Below are positions 10,204 through 20,509 of a DNA stretch of 63,137 nucleotides, piece after piece (within the stretch, counting starts at the first letter, position 1; the number at the start of each line of letters is the position of its first letter). A program made the position numbers and the translations under genes. Below the pieces are notes generated by a model. That model saw only the letters and a program-made list of their open reading frames with translations, ran no database searches and had not been told where the DNA came from. This DNA is from an uncultured Sphingomonadales bacterium. Lineage in GTDB: Bacteria > Pseudomonadota > Alphaproteobacteria > Sphingomonadales > Sphingomonadaceae. The DNA lies in assembly GCA_903858875.1 (NCBI GenBank), contig CAIOKP010000261.1:1-63137 (forward strand), read 5' to 3'.

Positions 10204-10372
10204 GCGTATCACTCCAACCTGCCCCGCGCGCGTCCTATACGCGTGCGGTGACATTGCGGTGACGCTTCTTCGCTGGCGGCAAATACCACGCGGCGATTGC
10301 GCCAACCGCGCCATGACCGGACACCCGCCGCAAGGGCGATGAATCAGGCCGACGAGGCAAGGGAGAGATAAT

Positions 10373-10408
10373 AAAAAAGGGAGATGGGCTGGGCCCTCTC
10401 CCTTTTTT
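10373..10408 (-). terminator. Rho-independent terminator downstream of rpmA
   Basis: AAAAAAGGGAGA...TCTCCCTTTTTT around a short loop, 60 bp downstream of rpmA stop. Confidence 0.85.
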
Positions 10409-10470
10409 GGCCGGTGCCTTGCGGCAGACCGGCGGGCCATCCCATCAGGACGGCCCCATAACCATCCGGC

Positions 10471-10740
10471 TTATTCTGCCGCTTCGGCCATCGCGTCGAC
10501 CGAAACGTATTTACGGCCTTGCTTGCCCGAGTGGAACCGCACGCGGCCCTCTGCGGTAGCGAACAGCGTGTGATCGCGGCCAAGGCCGACGTTCACACCG
10601 GGATATACCCGGGTGCCGCGCTGACGGATAATAATGTTGCCGCCGATCACGATCTGACCGCCGAACTTCTTTACGCCGAGGCGCTTGCTTTGCGAATCGC
10701 GACCGTTGCGCGAAGAGCCGCCAGCTTTCTTATGTGCCAT
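10471..10740 (-). CDS. rpmA: 50S ribosomal protein L27
   Basis: [29 protein letters not shown]. Confidence 0.98.
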   Translation of the reverse strand: MAHKKAGGSSRNGRDSQSKRLGVKKFGGQIVIGGNIIIRQRGTRVYPGVNVGLGRDHTLFATAEGRVRFHSGKQGRKYVSVDAMAEAAE

Positions 10741-10758
10741 TTTTCAAACTCCCCGAAA

Positions 10759-11055
10759 TCAGGCGACGGACAGAATGCGCAACAGCGTCAGCTGCTGGCG
10801 ATGGCCGTTCTTGCGACGATAATTGTGACGGCGGCGCTTCTTGAACACCACGACCTTTTCCGACTTGGCCTGCGCAATGATCTCGGCCGAGACCACAACC
10901 TTACCAGCGTCGGCGATCGCGCCTTCTTCACCAGCCAACAGGACGTCAGCAAGCGTGATCTTGTCACCGGCTTCACCCGCCAGCTTCTCGACCGCGATCT
11001 TGTCACCGGCGGCGACCCGGTACTGCTTGCCGCCCGTACGCACGATAGCGAACAT
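10759..11055 (-). CDS. rplU: 50S ribosomal protein L21
   Basis: [44 protein letters not shown]. Confidence 0.98.
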   Translation of the reverse strand: MFAIVRTGGKQYRVAAGDKIAVEKLAGEAGDKITLADVLLAGEEGAIADAGKVVVSAEIIAQAKSEKVVVFKKRRRHNYRRKNGHRQQLTLLRILSVA

Positions 11056-11373
11056 GATAGTCATCCAATCCAAAAATGCCTGTCGCCCCGGCCGCGAATC
11101 ATTGGCCGATGGCTCACCCCATCAGGACATGCCTGAAAGGGAGCCATCGTCAAAGGAGCCGCGGGCGACGCGCCCGTGCCCCGCCACTAAAGGCAGGGTC
11201 CGGAAGAAGCAGCGCCGTTAATGGATGCAGCCGAGCCTGTCAATGCAGCGGATGCATCCAAGGCGCAGATCCCGCGCAGGAAACCCAGCAAAACGCGCCC
11301 ACTGGCGTCATCCGTTGGGCGTGCTATGAGCTTTGCCATGCTAAACGATCCTTCGCAAGCGCCCCTAACCCTG

Positions 11374-11946
11374 ATGCGAATCATCCGTCCCGCCCGATTC
11401 GCCGGGACGCGATTCGCCCAACTCCGATTCGCCAGCCTCGCGCTGCTCGCGCTGTCGGGGTGCAGCACCGCGACCTATCCATCGCTGGCCCGCCGCGCCG
11501 CCGAAACCCGCGCAGAGCCCGCCAGCGCCCCCCATCCCGCCCATACCGCCAGCGCCATCGACCGACAGCGCGACAGTGCCATCGCGGTGCGCCTTGCCAC
11601 GCTATGGGCGGACGCCGCTGCCGCCGATGCGCAATTCAAAGCTCACACAGCGCGTACCGCGGCCGCGCTCAACGCCGCCGCCGGATCGCGGCCGGGGACC
11701 GAGGGCTGGTCCACCGCGAATATCACGCTGGGCGAATTGGAACGGGATCGCGGTGCGCTGGGCCGGGCGCTGGCCGAGGTCGAGCAAATCTATATCGATG
11801 ACCGATTGAACCACACGGCGGACGACGCCCCCGATGCCGTGCCGCGCCCGCTCGCCGGCCGCATCGCGCAAGCCCGCGAGTCAGTCGAAGCCATGGCCAC
11901 GGCGCAGGATACCATTTTGGCCCGCTTGCGCGCGCAACTGGGCTGA
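11374..11946 (+). CDS. hypothetical lipoprotein
   Basis: Lipobox LLALSGC after a basic/hydrophobic N-terminus; start uncertain (ORF open from 11221). Confidence 0.55.
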   Translation: MRIIRPARFAGTRFAQLRFASLALLALSGCSTATYPSLARRAAETRAEPASAPHPAHTASAIDRQRDSAIAVRLATLWADAAAADAQFKAHTARTAAALNAAAGSRPGTEGWSTANITLGELERDRGALGRALAEVEQIYIDDRLNHTADDAPDAVPRPLAGRIAQARESVEAMATAQDTILARLRAQLG

Positions 11947-11954
11947 ATGCCGGG

Positions 11955-12425
11955 CTAAGGTTGGCTCCAGCGGGCCAAGTCCGCTGCATCCTGCGCGCGC
12001 GGCTCAACCCAGCGCCACACACCGGCGCGCTTTTCCCGCTTCCAAAACCAGCTTTCGGACTTCAGGTGATCCATCGCATAATCGGCGGCGGCAAAGGCAT
12101 CCCGCCGATGGCGGGCGGCGGCGACAACCAGCACGATCGGCTCGCCCGGCCCCATCACCCCGCTGCGATGGACAATCAACAGCCCGTCAACCGCCCAGCG
12201 CGCCAAGACCGCGTCCGCCAGCACCTGCATCGCCGGCAAAGTCAGCGGTGCATAGTGCTGTAACTCCAGCGCCTCGACCGCGTTGGCATCGCCGGGATCA
12301 TCCGCCCGGACCTGTCCGATAAAGCTGACAATACCGCCCGATGCCGGATAGGCGCGCGTGAAGGCGGCTATCTGTGCGGCGGGATCAAACGGCGCGATTG
12401 GCAAGCGGACCTGCGCGGTACCCAT
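11955..12425 (-). CDS. moaE: molybdopterin synthase catalytic subunit
   Basis: GGIVSFIGQVRADD; LIVHRSGVMGPGEPIVLVVAAARHRRDAF; WFWKREK. Confidence 0.96.
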   Translation of the reverse strand: MGTAQVRLPIAPFDPAAQIAAFTRAYPASGGIVSFIGQVRADDPGDANAVEALELQHYAPLTLPAMQVLADAVLARWAVDGLLIVHRSGVMGPGEPIVLVVAAARHRRDAFAAADYAMDHLKSESWFWKREKRAGVWRWVEPRAQDAADLARWSQP

Positions 12426-12426
12426 C

Positions 12427-12699
12427 TCAACCACCAGACACAGGTGGCAAAAAGGCCAACTCATCGCCAGCGACCAACAGCAACGCAGCCTTGTCCGCCA
12501 ACACCGCGCCGTTCAGTGCGACCCGCACTCGCGCTGCACCCACCGCATCGGCCAAGTCGGTGCCGCCATGCGCCGCCAACCACGCCAACACATCGGTCCA
12601 GCCGAGCGGCGCGATGCAAGCCACCACGTCCTCCGCCCGACCAGCGACATCTGCCAGCCGGCCCAAAAACACCAGCCGCGCCACCGCATCCACCGCCAT
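12427..12699 (-). CDS. moaD: molybdopterin synthase sulfur carrier subunit
   Basis: MoaD-like sequence with C-terminal ..ELAFLPPVSGG, immediately upstream of moaE. Confidence 0.93.
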   Translation of the reverse strand: MAVDAVARLVFLGRLADVAGRAEDVVACIAPLGWTDVLAWLAAHGGTDLADAVGAARVRVALNGAVLADKAALLLVAGDELAFLPPVSGG

Positions 12700-12700
12700 C

Positions 12701-13699
12701 TCAGCCCCCGGTCATCGACATGTGGCGCGACAGAGCCGGGGCCGCGCCGCGCCGGTCGATCTCGAAATGGTGGCGCTCTGGCTTGATCCGCATCGCCTCG
12801 TCCAGGCCTGCCGACAGCGCCGCATCGGGATCGGCCGAGCGCAGCGCCGCGCGCAGATCAACCTGTTCACGCCCGCCAAGGCAGGCAAACAATTGCCCCG
12901 TCGCAGTCACCCGCACCCGGTTGCACCCCTCGCAAAAATTATTGGTCAGCGGCGTGATGAACCCCAGCCGCCCACCCGTCTCCGCCACCCGCACATAGCG
13001 CGCCGGACCGCCCGAACGATGGTCCTCGTCCTGCAATGTCCAGCGCGCCGCCAAAGCATCGCGCACCACGGACAGCGGCAGATAGTGATCGATACGATCC
13101 TCCTCCACCTCGCCCAGCGGCATCACCTCGATCAGCGTAATTTCATGCCCCTGCCCATGCGCCCAGGCTATCAGGTCGGGGATCTCGTCGGCGTTGCCAC
13201 CCTTTAGCGCGACGGTATTGAGCTTCACCGTCAAACCCGCCGCCTTGGCCGCCGCGATGCCTTCCAGCACGGCGGGCAGCGAATCACGCCGTGTAATGTG
13301 GGCGAACTTTGCGCGGTCCAGCGTATCGAGCGACACGTTCACCCGCCGGACGCCCGCCGCATATAAATCTTCGGCGTGTTGCGCCAAATGCGTGCCGTTC
13401 GTGGTCAGCGTCAGCTCATCCAACCCATCGCCCAGCTTGCGCCCCAGCGTCCGCACCAGTTCGATCATATCACGCCGCACCAGCGGTTCGCCGCCCGTCA
13501 ACCGCAGTTTCGTCACGCCCCGCGCGATAAAGCCCAGCGCCAACCGGTGCATTTCTTCCAGCGTCAGCACCTCCGCTTTCGGCAAAAACGTCTGCCGCTC
13601 AGGCATGCAATAGGTACAACGCAGATCGCAGCGATCGATCACGCTCAGACGCAGATAGGTGATGCGCCGCTGGAATTGATCGACAAGGGGTCCGGCCAT
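12701..13699 (-). CDS. moaA: GTP 3',8-cyclase
   Basis: Radical SAM CxxxCxxC (RCTYCMPE), C-terminal Fe-S CEGCNRVR, terminal GG. Confidence 0.97.
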   Translation of the reverse strand: MAGPLVDQFQRRITYLRLSVIDRCDLRCTYCMPERQTFLPKAEVLTLEEMHRLALGFIARGVTKLRLTGGEPLVRRDMIELVRTLGRKLGDGLDELTLTTNGTHLAQHAEDLYAAGVRRVNVSLDTLDRAKFAHITRRDSLPAVLEGIAAAKAAGLTVKLNTVALKGGNADEIPDLIAWAHGQGHEITLIEVMPLGEVEEDRIDHYLPLSVVRDALAARWTLQDEDHRSGGPARYVRVAETGGRLGFITPLTNNFCEGCNRVRVTATGQLFACLGGREQVDLRAALRSADPDAALSAGLDEAMRIKPERHHFEIDRRGAAPALSRHMSMTGG

Positions 13700-13703
13700 G
13701 GGC

Positions 13704-14036
13704 TTAACCTACCACCGGTCCGGCGCCGTGGCTATCAAGCCGCAACACTTGGCCGGTAACGCCGGGCGCGGCGGCCAGATAGGTCAGCGCGGCGGAAATT
13801 GCCGCCGGGCTATCACTCTCGACCGCATTGACGCGCCGAGGGGTATGCGCCCGGGCCAATGCCTGCACCACCGCCAAGCGCCAGCCGCGATGCGTGTGAT
13901 CGGCGGGGGTAAAAACCAGCGTCAAATCGTCCCTGGCCAAGGAATCCTCGGCCTGAGCCAGAATCCTCGCGTGAAAATCCGCCGCCGCCGCCAAGGCCGC
14001 CGCCGGCAACCCATTCACGTTCAACGACTGGGCCAC
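13704..14036 (-). CDS. small Rossmann/SDR-remnant-like protein of unknown function
   Basis: [34 protein letters not shown] resembles an SDR C-terminal half; no Gly-rich motif or YxxxK. Confidence 0.6.
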   Translation of the reverse strand: MAQSLNVNGLPAAALAAAADFHARILAQAEDSLARDDLTLVFTPADHTHRGWRLAVVQALARAHTPRRVNAVESDSPAAISAALTYLAAAPGVTGQVLRLDSHGAGPVVG

Positions 14037-14038
14037 GA

Positions 14039-14410
14039 TCAGCGCCGCCCGCGCGTCAACGTCATGCCGATCTTCTCGCCCGCCTCGCTGATCGCCAGCT
14101 TGACGATCTTGACCGTCACCGCCTCAACCCGGGTGTCCTGCAAAAACAGCGTTTCGCAAATATGGTCGGCCAAGGCCTCGATCAACGTAAAATGCACCCC
14201 TTCTGGCAAGGCTTCGCTCGCCGCGAATTTGAGGTCCATATAGTTCTTTGACGCCGACAGCGGCGTATCGGGCAAATAGCGGTCCGCCGGCTTCATACGC
14301 ACCGTGATGGTGATGCGCAGCGGCTGGGGCTTGCCGGTTTCTTCCGAATAGATGCCGGTCAGGACATCAGTTTCGAAATCGGCCACTTCAAGGATAAGGC
14401 TATCGATCAT
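14039..14410 (-). CDS. folB: dihydroneopterin aldolase
   Basis: LTGIYSEETGKPQPLRITITV; FTLIEALADHICETLF. Confidence 0.9.
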   Translation of the reverse strand: MIDSLILEVADFETDVLTGIYSEETGKPQPLRITITVRMKPADRYLPDTPLSASKNYMDLKFAASEALPEGVHFTLIEALADHICETLFLQDTRVEAVTVKIVKLAISEAGEKIGMTLTRGRR

Positions 14411-14443
14411 GACGAAGGCCTTACTGGGCGGAATGCGGCCGGT

Positions 14444-15346
14444 CTAGTCATTGCTCCAACGGGCAAAGATCGCGGTGGGCAGCAGGCGTCCGTGCTCGCC
14501 ATCTTCCTGCACCGCCAGATCGCCATGCTCGATCCGCCCCGGCAAATCCGCGAACACTTCGTCCAGCAGCCCGGCAATCGCCAGCGACGACATCCGCACC
14601 GCATAGACCGTCAGGAACAGAAAACGGCTGTCCGCGTCCAGCAAACGCCGGGCATCCGCGATCAGGCCGGGCAGATGTTCTTCCAGGCGCCACACCTCGC
14701 CCTCCGGCCCGCGGCCGAACTTTGGCGGGTCGAGGATGATGCCGTCATAGCGCTTGCCACGGCGCCCTTCGCGTGCGGTAAACTTGCCCGCATCGTCGAC
14801 GATCCAGCGAATCGGCCGCTCCGCCATGCCCGAAAGGGCAGCGTTGGCACGGGCCTGCGTCACCGATTTTTTTGACGCATCGACATGTGTCACCGGGCCG
14901 TAATCCGACAGGGCCAGCGTGCCGACCCCGGTATAACCAAACAGGTTGAGCGTGCTGGCATCGGTCCGCCCGGCCAACCGCTCCCCCATCCAGTCCCACA
15001 CCGGCGCCATGTCGGGAAAGAACCCGAGGTGGCGGAACGGCGTACATTGCGCGGTAAACCGCACATCATTCCACGCCAACGGCCAGCCATCGGCCGGCAC
15101 TGGCCGGTCGTACAGCCAGCGCCCGCCGCCATCCTCATCCGCGCCGGGCACGAATTCGGCATGGGGCCGCACGGTGGCGGTCGCCCAATCCTCGTCGCGC
15201 GGGCGCCACAAGGCCTGGGGTTCGGGACGAACGAAGCGGTATGCGCCATACCGCTCCAATTTGCGGCCGTTCCCGCTATCGACCAGACCATAATCGGCCC
15301 AGCCCTCGCCGGTCAGCAGCAGCGGTTGGCGGATCAGTTCGGCCAT
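14444..15346 (-). CDS. class I SAM-dependent (RlmI-like) methyltransferase
   Basis: TLNLFGYTGVGTLAL; DGIILDPPKFGRGPEGEVW. Confidence 0.88.
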   Translation of the reverse strand: MAELIRQPLLLTGEGWADYGLVDSGNGRKLERYGAYRFVRPEPQALWRPRDEDWATATVRPHAEFVPGADEDGGGRWLYDRPVPADGWPLAWNDVRFTAQCTPFRHLGFFPDMAPVWDWMGERLAGRTDASTLNLFGYTGVGTLALSDYGPVTHVDASKKSVTQARANAALSGMAERPIRWIVDDAGKFTAREGRRGKRYDGIILDPPKFGRGPEGEVWRLEEHLPGLIADARRLLDADSRFLFLTVYAVRMSSLAIAGLLDEVFADLPGRIEHGDLAVQEDGEHGRLLPTAIFARWSND

Positions 15347-15358
15347 CGGGTATCCGTC

Positions 15359-16759
15359 CTATGCCTTGGGGGTGGCGCGCTGTGCCACATAGGCGGCGAC
15401 CGCGTCATAGGTGCCGGGCAATTCGTCGCAGCGTTCCTCACGCTCGAACAGATCGCCGATCCGGTCGGGCAAGCCGGGCCGATGGCCGGTTGCCCGCTCC
15501 ACCGCGTCGGGGAACTTGGCCGGATGCGCCGTCGCCAGCGTCACCACCGGCACACCAGCCGGCAGCCCGGCGGCGCGCGCCGCATGCAGGCCAATCGCGG
15601 TATGCGGATCAATTAATTCGCCCGCCGCTTCCCACGCCCAGCGGATGGAATTGGCCATTTCATCGGGATCGACACGCGCGCTGGTCAACAGCGCGGCGGC
15701 GCCTTCACGTTGCGCGTTGGTCAGGGTCATCGCCTTGGTCGTCTCGAACCCGGCCATCTGCGCCGCCATCGCCGCACCATCCCGGCCATTGAGGTCGAAC
15801 AACAGGCGTTCGAAATTCGACGATACCTGAATATCCATCGACGGCGCGGCGGTCGGAGTCACCGTCCCCGCCGAATAATCGCCGGTTGACAGCGCGCGGT
15901 GCAGGATGTCGTTGACGTTGGTCGCCACAATCAACCGCTCAATCGGCAGGCCCATTTGCGCCGCGACGTAGCCGGCAAACACATCGCCGAAATTGCCGGT
16001 CGGCACGCTGAACGCGACCGGACGATGCGGCGCGCCCAATTGCAGCGCGGCAGCGAAGTAATACACCACCTGCGCCATCAACCGCGCCCAGTTGATCGAA
16101 TTGACCGCGCCAATCGTAAACCGGCTGGTCATGGCCTGGTCGTTGAACATCCGCTTGACCATCGCCTGCGCGTCGTCAAACGAGCCATCAATCGCGATAT
16201 TGTGCACATTGGGCGCCAACATCGTGGTCATCTGGCGACGCTGCACATCGGACACCCGGCCCTTGGGGTGCAACATGAAGATATCGACCTTGGCCCGGCC
16301 CGCCACCGCATCAATCGCCGCGCTGCCGGTGTCGCCGCTGGTCGCGCCAACGATGGTCAGGTTCTGATCGCTGCGTCCGAGGAATTCCTCGAACAACAGG
16401 CCCAGCAATTGCAACGCCACATCCTTGAACGCCAGCGTCGGCCCGTGAAACAATTCGAGCAACCATTGCTGCTCGTCAAACTGCTTCAACGGCGTCACCG
16501 CCTTGTGCGCAAAGCGGCCATAGGCGGCCGTGGTCAGCTCCAACAGCCGTTCCTGCGTCAAACTATCGCCGACAAATGGCTGCATGATCCGCTGCGCCAA
16601 CACCGCATAGGGCAGACCCGCCATCGCGGCGATTTCGTCACGGCTGAACCGCGGCCATTCGCTCGGCACATACAAGCCCCCATCATTGGCGAGGCCTGCC
16701 AAGGTTGCGCCTTCGAAATCAAGAGCCGGGGCTGACCCGCGCGTGCTGATATATTCCAT
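15359..16759 (-). CDS. thrC: threonine synthase
   Basis: MEYISTRGSAPALDFEGATLAGLANDGGLYVP; FHGPTLAFKDVALQLL. Confidence 0.97.
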   Translation of the reverse strand: MEYISTRGSAPALDFEGATLAGLANDGGLYVPSEWPRFSRDEIAAMAGLPYAVLAQRIMQPFVGDSLTQERLLELTTAAYGRFAHKAVTPLKQFDEQQWLLELFHGPTLAFKDVALQLLGLLFEEFLGRSDQNLTIVGATSGDTGSAAIDAVAGRAKVDIFMLHPKGRVSDVQRRQMTTMLAPNVHNIAIDGSFDDAQAMVKRMFNDQAMTSRFTIGAVNSINWARLMAQVVYYFAAALQLGAPHRPVAFSVPTGNFGDVFAGYVAAQMGLPIERLIVATNVNDILHRALSTGDYSAGTVTPTAAPSMDIQVSSNFERLLFDLNGRDGAAMAAQMAGFETTKAMTLTNAQREGAAALLTSARVDPDEMANSIRWAWEAAGELIDPHTAIGLHAARAAGLPAGVPVVTLATAHPAKFPDAVERATGHRPGLPDRIGDLFEREERCDELPGTYDAVAAYVAQRATPKA

Positions 16760-16826
16760 GGGAATCCTGCCTAATGTTGGCGCGGCGGTTAGCGATGTGT
16801 GGGGCAAGGGGCAAGTGCCCTCGCAC

Positions 16827-17393
16827 TTAGCCCTTGATCCGCTTCCTCACCGCCAACCCATAAATCACCAAAGCCGTCGCGGCGAACAGGAACCACTGCA
16901 CCGCATAGGACAAATGGTTATTCGGCAAATCGCGCGGATCAGGCCGAGCGTTCGCTTGCAGGCCAGCCAGCGGCGGATCGGCGATCACCCGCACCCCGGC
17001 CTGACCACGATCAATCCGGGTGCCCGTCACAACCCCGCCTGACCACGCTACACCCTCTGGCCGTTGCGACCAGCCAAGGACGATTTCCGCCCGGCCGCCG
17101 CCCACCACATCACAGATCACAAGATGCGCCCAACCCGCCTGTCGCGCTGCATTCTGCCCCGCCACGGCGGCAGGCGCCGAGCCATTCGCACAAGTCAGAC
17201 GGACCCGGCTGTAAGGAATGCCGGCCGCACCCCAGAGATGCACCGTCTGATCCGCCTGCGCCGCTGTAAACCGCGCGATCATCGCTTCCTTTTGTCGCAA
17301 CCGGTCGAGCTGCCAAAGGCCAAGGTGGATCATATACCCCGCCGCCGCCAACACCAGCAACGTCGGCACAATGGGCAACCGCCGCAGGCTCAT
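16827..17393 (-). CDS. SURF1 family protein
   Basis: LGLWQLDRLRQKEAMI; NHLSYAVQWFLFAATALVIYGLAVRKR. Confidence 0.92.
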   Translation of the reverse strand: MSLRRLPIVPTLLVLAAAGYMIHLGLWQLDRLRQKEAMIARFTAAQADQTVHLWGAAGIPYSRVRLTCANGSAPAAVAGQNAARQAGWAHLVICDVVGGGRAEIVLGWSQRPEGVAWSGGVVTGTRIDRGQAGVRVIADPPLAGLQANARPDPRDLPNNHLSYAVQWFLFAATALVIYGLAVRKRIKG

Positions 17394-17794
17394 GATTCGC
17401 GCATATCCTTTGCCCCGGCCTCGACCGCCCGGCGGCGGTATTCCGACACCAACAAGACCGCCTTGCTGACCCGCAGGCCAAACATCGTCGGCCCGATCAC
17501 CAGCGGCACCAGCACCAGCGGATAGACCCACACCGGCGGATCCACATCCAGCGCCAGCCAAGCCGCGACCCCCATCGCCAGCCCGCCAACCAGAAAGATC
17601 AGAAACGCTGCAGGCCCATCGCCGACATTAAAGCCGCTCAAATCAAGGCCACAGGCGCGACATTCGGGCGCAAATTTCGCCACCCCCGCAAACAGCCCCT
17701 TTGCCCCGCACCGCGGGCACAAACCAAACAGGGCAGCCGAGACAATGCCCGGCTGCCCTGTTGTTGTAGAGGAAACCTCGACCCGATCAGTCAA
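17390..17794 (-). CDS. DUF983 domain-containing protein (probable TTG start overlapping ctaE stop)
   Basis: IVSAALFGLCPRCGAKGLFAG...FAPECRACGLDLSGFNVGDGPAAF; no in-frame ATG/GTG before the conserved region. Confidence 0.8.
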   Translation of the reverse strand: MTDRVEVSSTTTGQPGIVSAALFGLCPRCGAKGLFAGVAKFAPECRACGLDLSGFNVGDGPAAFLIFLVGGLAMGVAAWLALDVDPPVWVYPLVLVPLVIGPTMFGLRVSKAVLLVSEYRRRAVEAGAKDMRES

Positions 17795-18644
17795 CCGCAA
17801 AGCCCCAATTGCCCCAGACGTAGATGCAAACATACAGGAACAGCCACACGACATCGACAAAATGCCAATACCAGGCGGCAGCCTCAAAGCCGAAATGCTG
17901 CTTGGGCGTGAAATCGCCGCGATAAGCGCGCACCAGACAGACGGCGAGGAAGATCGTCCCGACGATCACGTGGAAACCGTGGAAGCCCGTCGCCATATAG
18001 AACGCCGAACCATAGGTGTTCTGGCCGAAGGCGAATGGCGCGTGGGCATATTCGAACGCCTGCAACGACGTGAACAGCATACCCAGCAGGATCGTCGCCC
18101 ACAGGCCCTTCTTCAACCCTTCACGGTCGCCGTGGATCAGGCAGTGGTGCGCCCATGTCACCGTCGTGCCCGAACACAGCAGGATCAGCGTGTTCAACAA
18201 AGGCAGGTCGAACGCGTCGAGCACCGCTTCCATCGACTTTGGCGGCCATTGCCCACCGATCGATTTGGCGATGGTCGAGGGAAACAGCGAAAAGTCGAAA
18301 AACGCCCAAAACCAGCCGACGAAGAACATCACTTCCGATGCGATGAACAGGATCATGCCATAGCGCTGATGCAGTTGCACCACCGGCGTATGGTCGCCCG
18401 CCTTGGCCTCGGACACGATCTTGCCGAACCAGGTGAACATCGCCGCGATCAACAGCGCCAAGCCCAGCGCGGGCACCCATTTGCCCCCGGCCATCTGGTG
18501 CATATACAGCACCATGCCGGACGTGAACGTAAACGCGCCAATCGTCGTGACCAGCGGCACGATATCGGGCGGCAGAATATGGTAATCGTGCGTCTTGCCA
18601 GTGGCCATTTCGCTCATCCCCACTTGCCGGGTCGTGTCAGCCAT
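17787..18644 (-). CDS. ctaE: cytochrome c oxidase subunit III
   Basis: YHILPPDIVPLVTTIGAFTF; HFGFEAAAWYWHFVDVVWLFLYVCIYVWG. Confidence 0.98.
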   Translation of the reverse strand: MADTTRQVGMSEMATGKTHDYHILPPDIVPLVTTIGAFTFTSGMVLYMHQMAGGKWVPALGLALLIAAMFTWFGKIVSEAKAGDHTPVVQLHQRYGMILFIASEVMFFVGWFWAFFDFSLFPSTIAKSIGGQWPPKSMEAVLDAFDLPLLNTLILLCSGTTVTWAHHCLIHGDREGLKKGLWATILLGMLFTSLQAFEYAHAPFAFGQNTYGSAFYMATGFHGFHVIVGTIFLAVCLVRAYRGDFTPKQHFGFEAAAWYWHFVDVVWLFLYVCIYVWGNWGFAVD

Positions 18645-18751
18645 CTGCCGCCTTCCCGGGTTTTTATGATCTTTGGTCGAACTCTACCTGTCTGCGCCAG
18701 CGTGGTCCAGTGACTTTTGCCCCGGAGCGCCAGCGTAACAGAGGCTTTGGC

Positions 18752-19318
18752 TCAGCCTTTCGGCCCTGCCTCCACCGGGTGGAATGTATAGCTCAGGGTA
18801 ATCTGTTGCAGCGTGTTGACTTCGGGATCGTCGAGCAGCTTTGGATCGACGTAATAGGTCACCGGCATCCGCACCTTTTCATGCGGGCGCAGCGTCTGCC
18901 GCGTGAAGCAGAAGCATTGCACCTTGGTAAAATAGCGAGCCGCCTCGTCGGGCGCGATGTTATAGCTCGCGGCGCCGGTGATGTCGTGATCGGTGGTGTT
19001 CTCGGCAGTGAAAAACGCGATGGAACGCGCACCGATGGCGACCGTCTGCGTGGTCGCCTCGGGGTGGAAGGCCCATTTCATGCCGGGATCGACATTGGCG
19101 TCAAACCGGATCGACATCTTGCGCCCTGCCACAACGCGAACGCCCGCCGCCGTCGCCTCGCTGGCGCGGCGCGGCGTGCCGCCAAAGCCGGTCGCCTGAC
19201 AGAACATCCGGTACAGCGGCACCGCAGCATAGCCCATGCCCGTCATGCCCACGGCAAACGTCAGAGCCATCAGCCCAACACGGGCATTGCGGCCAGCAGG
19301 AATGGGCGTGACTACCAT
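18752..19318 (-). CDS. ctaG: cytochrome c oxidase assembly protein CtaG
   Basis: Single TM then KVQCFCFTRQTLRPHEKVRMPVTYYVDP Cu-chaperone motif. Confidence 0.96.
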   Translation of the reverse strand: MVVTPIPAGRNARVGLMALTFAVGMTGMGYAAVPLYRMFCQATGFGGTPRRASEATAAGVRVVAGRKMSIRFDANVDPGMKWAFHPEATTQTVAIGARSIAFFTAENTTDHDITGAASYNIAPDEAARYFTKVQCFCFTRQTLRPHEKVRMPVTYYVDPKLLDDPEVNTLQQITLSYTFHPVEAGPKG

Positions 19319-19322
19319 CGCG

Positions 19323-19481
19323 TCAGATCTTCATCTTGACGATAGTGATAGCGAAAAACAGCACGACAAAGCCGACTAGCACCCATGCGGTCGCCCGGTT
19401 GCGCGCCGCGATGATACGCTTGCGATTGGCCTCGATGTCGGGTGTTGCAACCAGGGGTGGCGTTTCGACAGGCTCGGTCAT
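19323..19481 (-). CDS. small single-TM protein of the cox operon (CoxF-like/hypothetical)
   Basis: Manual translation: [52 protein letters not shown]; below ORF-track length cutoff; lies between ctaB and ctaG. Confidence 0.85.
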   Translation of the reverse strand: MTEPVETPPLVATPDIEANRKRIIAARNRATAWVLVGFVVLFFAITIVKMKI

Positions 19482-20407
19482 GCATGACCTCCCAAAATGA
19501 GCGCCCAGCGGTCCGCCACCAGCGCGGCGAACAGGGCAAAAAGATAGAGGATCGAATAGGCGAACAACTGTTTTTCAGGCTTCATCCGGTCGTCGTCGCC
19601 AGTGCGGGCGCGCAACCCCACCCGCATCGCCAACGCCAGAAACCCGATCGACAGCACCGTCGCCGCCACGCCATAAATAACGCCCGTGCCACCGATCCAC
19701 CACGGCACCAGCGTCAACGGCAGCAATAGCACCGAATAGCCCAAGATCTGCCGCCGCGTCGCCCGTTCCCCCGCCACAACGGGCAGCATCGGAATGCCGA
19801 CCTTGGCGTAATCGGTCTGCACAAACAGCGCCAGCGCCCAGAAATGCGGCGGCGTCCACATGAAGATGATCAGGAAAAGCACCACCGGCATCAACGTAAT
19901 ATGCCCAGTCACCGCCAACCACCCGATCATCGGCGGGAAGGCACCAGCCCCGCCGCCGATCACGATGTTCAACGGCGTCCGCGGCTTTAGCCACACGGTG
20001 TAAACCAGCGCGTAATAGACAATCGACACCGCCAGAATGACCGCACACAGCGCGTTGATCGCCAGGCCCATCACAATCACCGAGGCCGCCGATAGCGCCA
20101 CGCCGAAATCCCGCGCCGATGTGCGTTCCATCTTGCCGGACGGCAGCGGGCGCTTTTGCGTCCGCTTCATGCCGGCGTCGATGTCGGCCTCCCACCACTG
20201 GTTGAGCGCCGCCGCACCGCCGGCGCCGACCGCGATGCACAGAATCGCGACAAAACCCAGCACCGGGTGAATATGCCCCGGCGCCGCCAGCAAGCCACAC
20301 AGGCCGGTAAAGATCACCAAAGTCATCACCCGCGGCTTGGTCAGCGCGAAAAAATCGCGCCATTCGGCGGGGAGGCGGTCAGGTGCGAGCAAGTGGGGGG
20401 CTGTCAT
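19478..20407 (-). CDS. ctaB: protoheme IX farnesyltransferase
   Basis: [49 protein letters not shown]. Confidence 0.97.
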   Translation of the reverse strand: MTAPHLLAPDRLPAEWRDFFALTKPRVMTLVIFTGLCGLLAAPGHIHPVLGFVAILCIAVGAGGAAALNQWWEADIDAGMKRTQKRPLPSGKMERTSARDFGVALSAASVIVMGLAINALCAVILAVSIVYYALVYTVWLKPRTPLNIVIGGGAGAFPPMIGWLAVTGHITLMPVVLFLIIFMWTPPHFWALALFVQTDYAKVGIPMLPVVAGERATRRQILGYSVLLLPLTLVPWWIGGTGVIYGVAATVLSIGFLALAMRVGLRARTGDDDRMKPEKQLFAYSILYLFALFAALVADRWALILGGHA

Positions 20408-20509
20408 ACCCAAAACTCCTCGCCCGGACAGGCGCGGTTGTAAAGGGACTGCTTGGGAAAGCACCGTCATCGGATCATCCCGCCACGTTCACAAAATCGG
20501 GGGACACGG

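Noticed and set aside
11374-11460. GATTCGCC repeats (three copies) in the lipoprotein signal region as regulatory repeats
   Set aside because: Explained by coding of a biased RFA(x)RFA signal sequence; too short and irregular to support a separate function
20389-20396. Further GGTGCGAG occurrence
   Set aside because: Lies within the ctaB N-terminal coding sequence (LLAPD) and has no pairing arm; chance match
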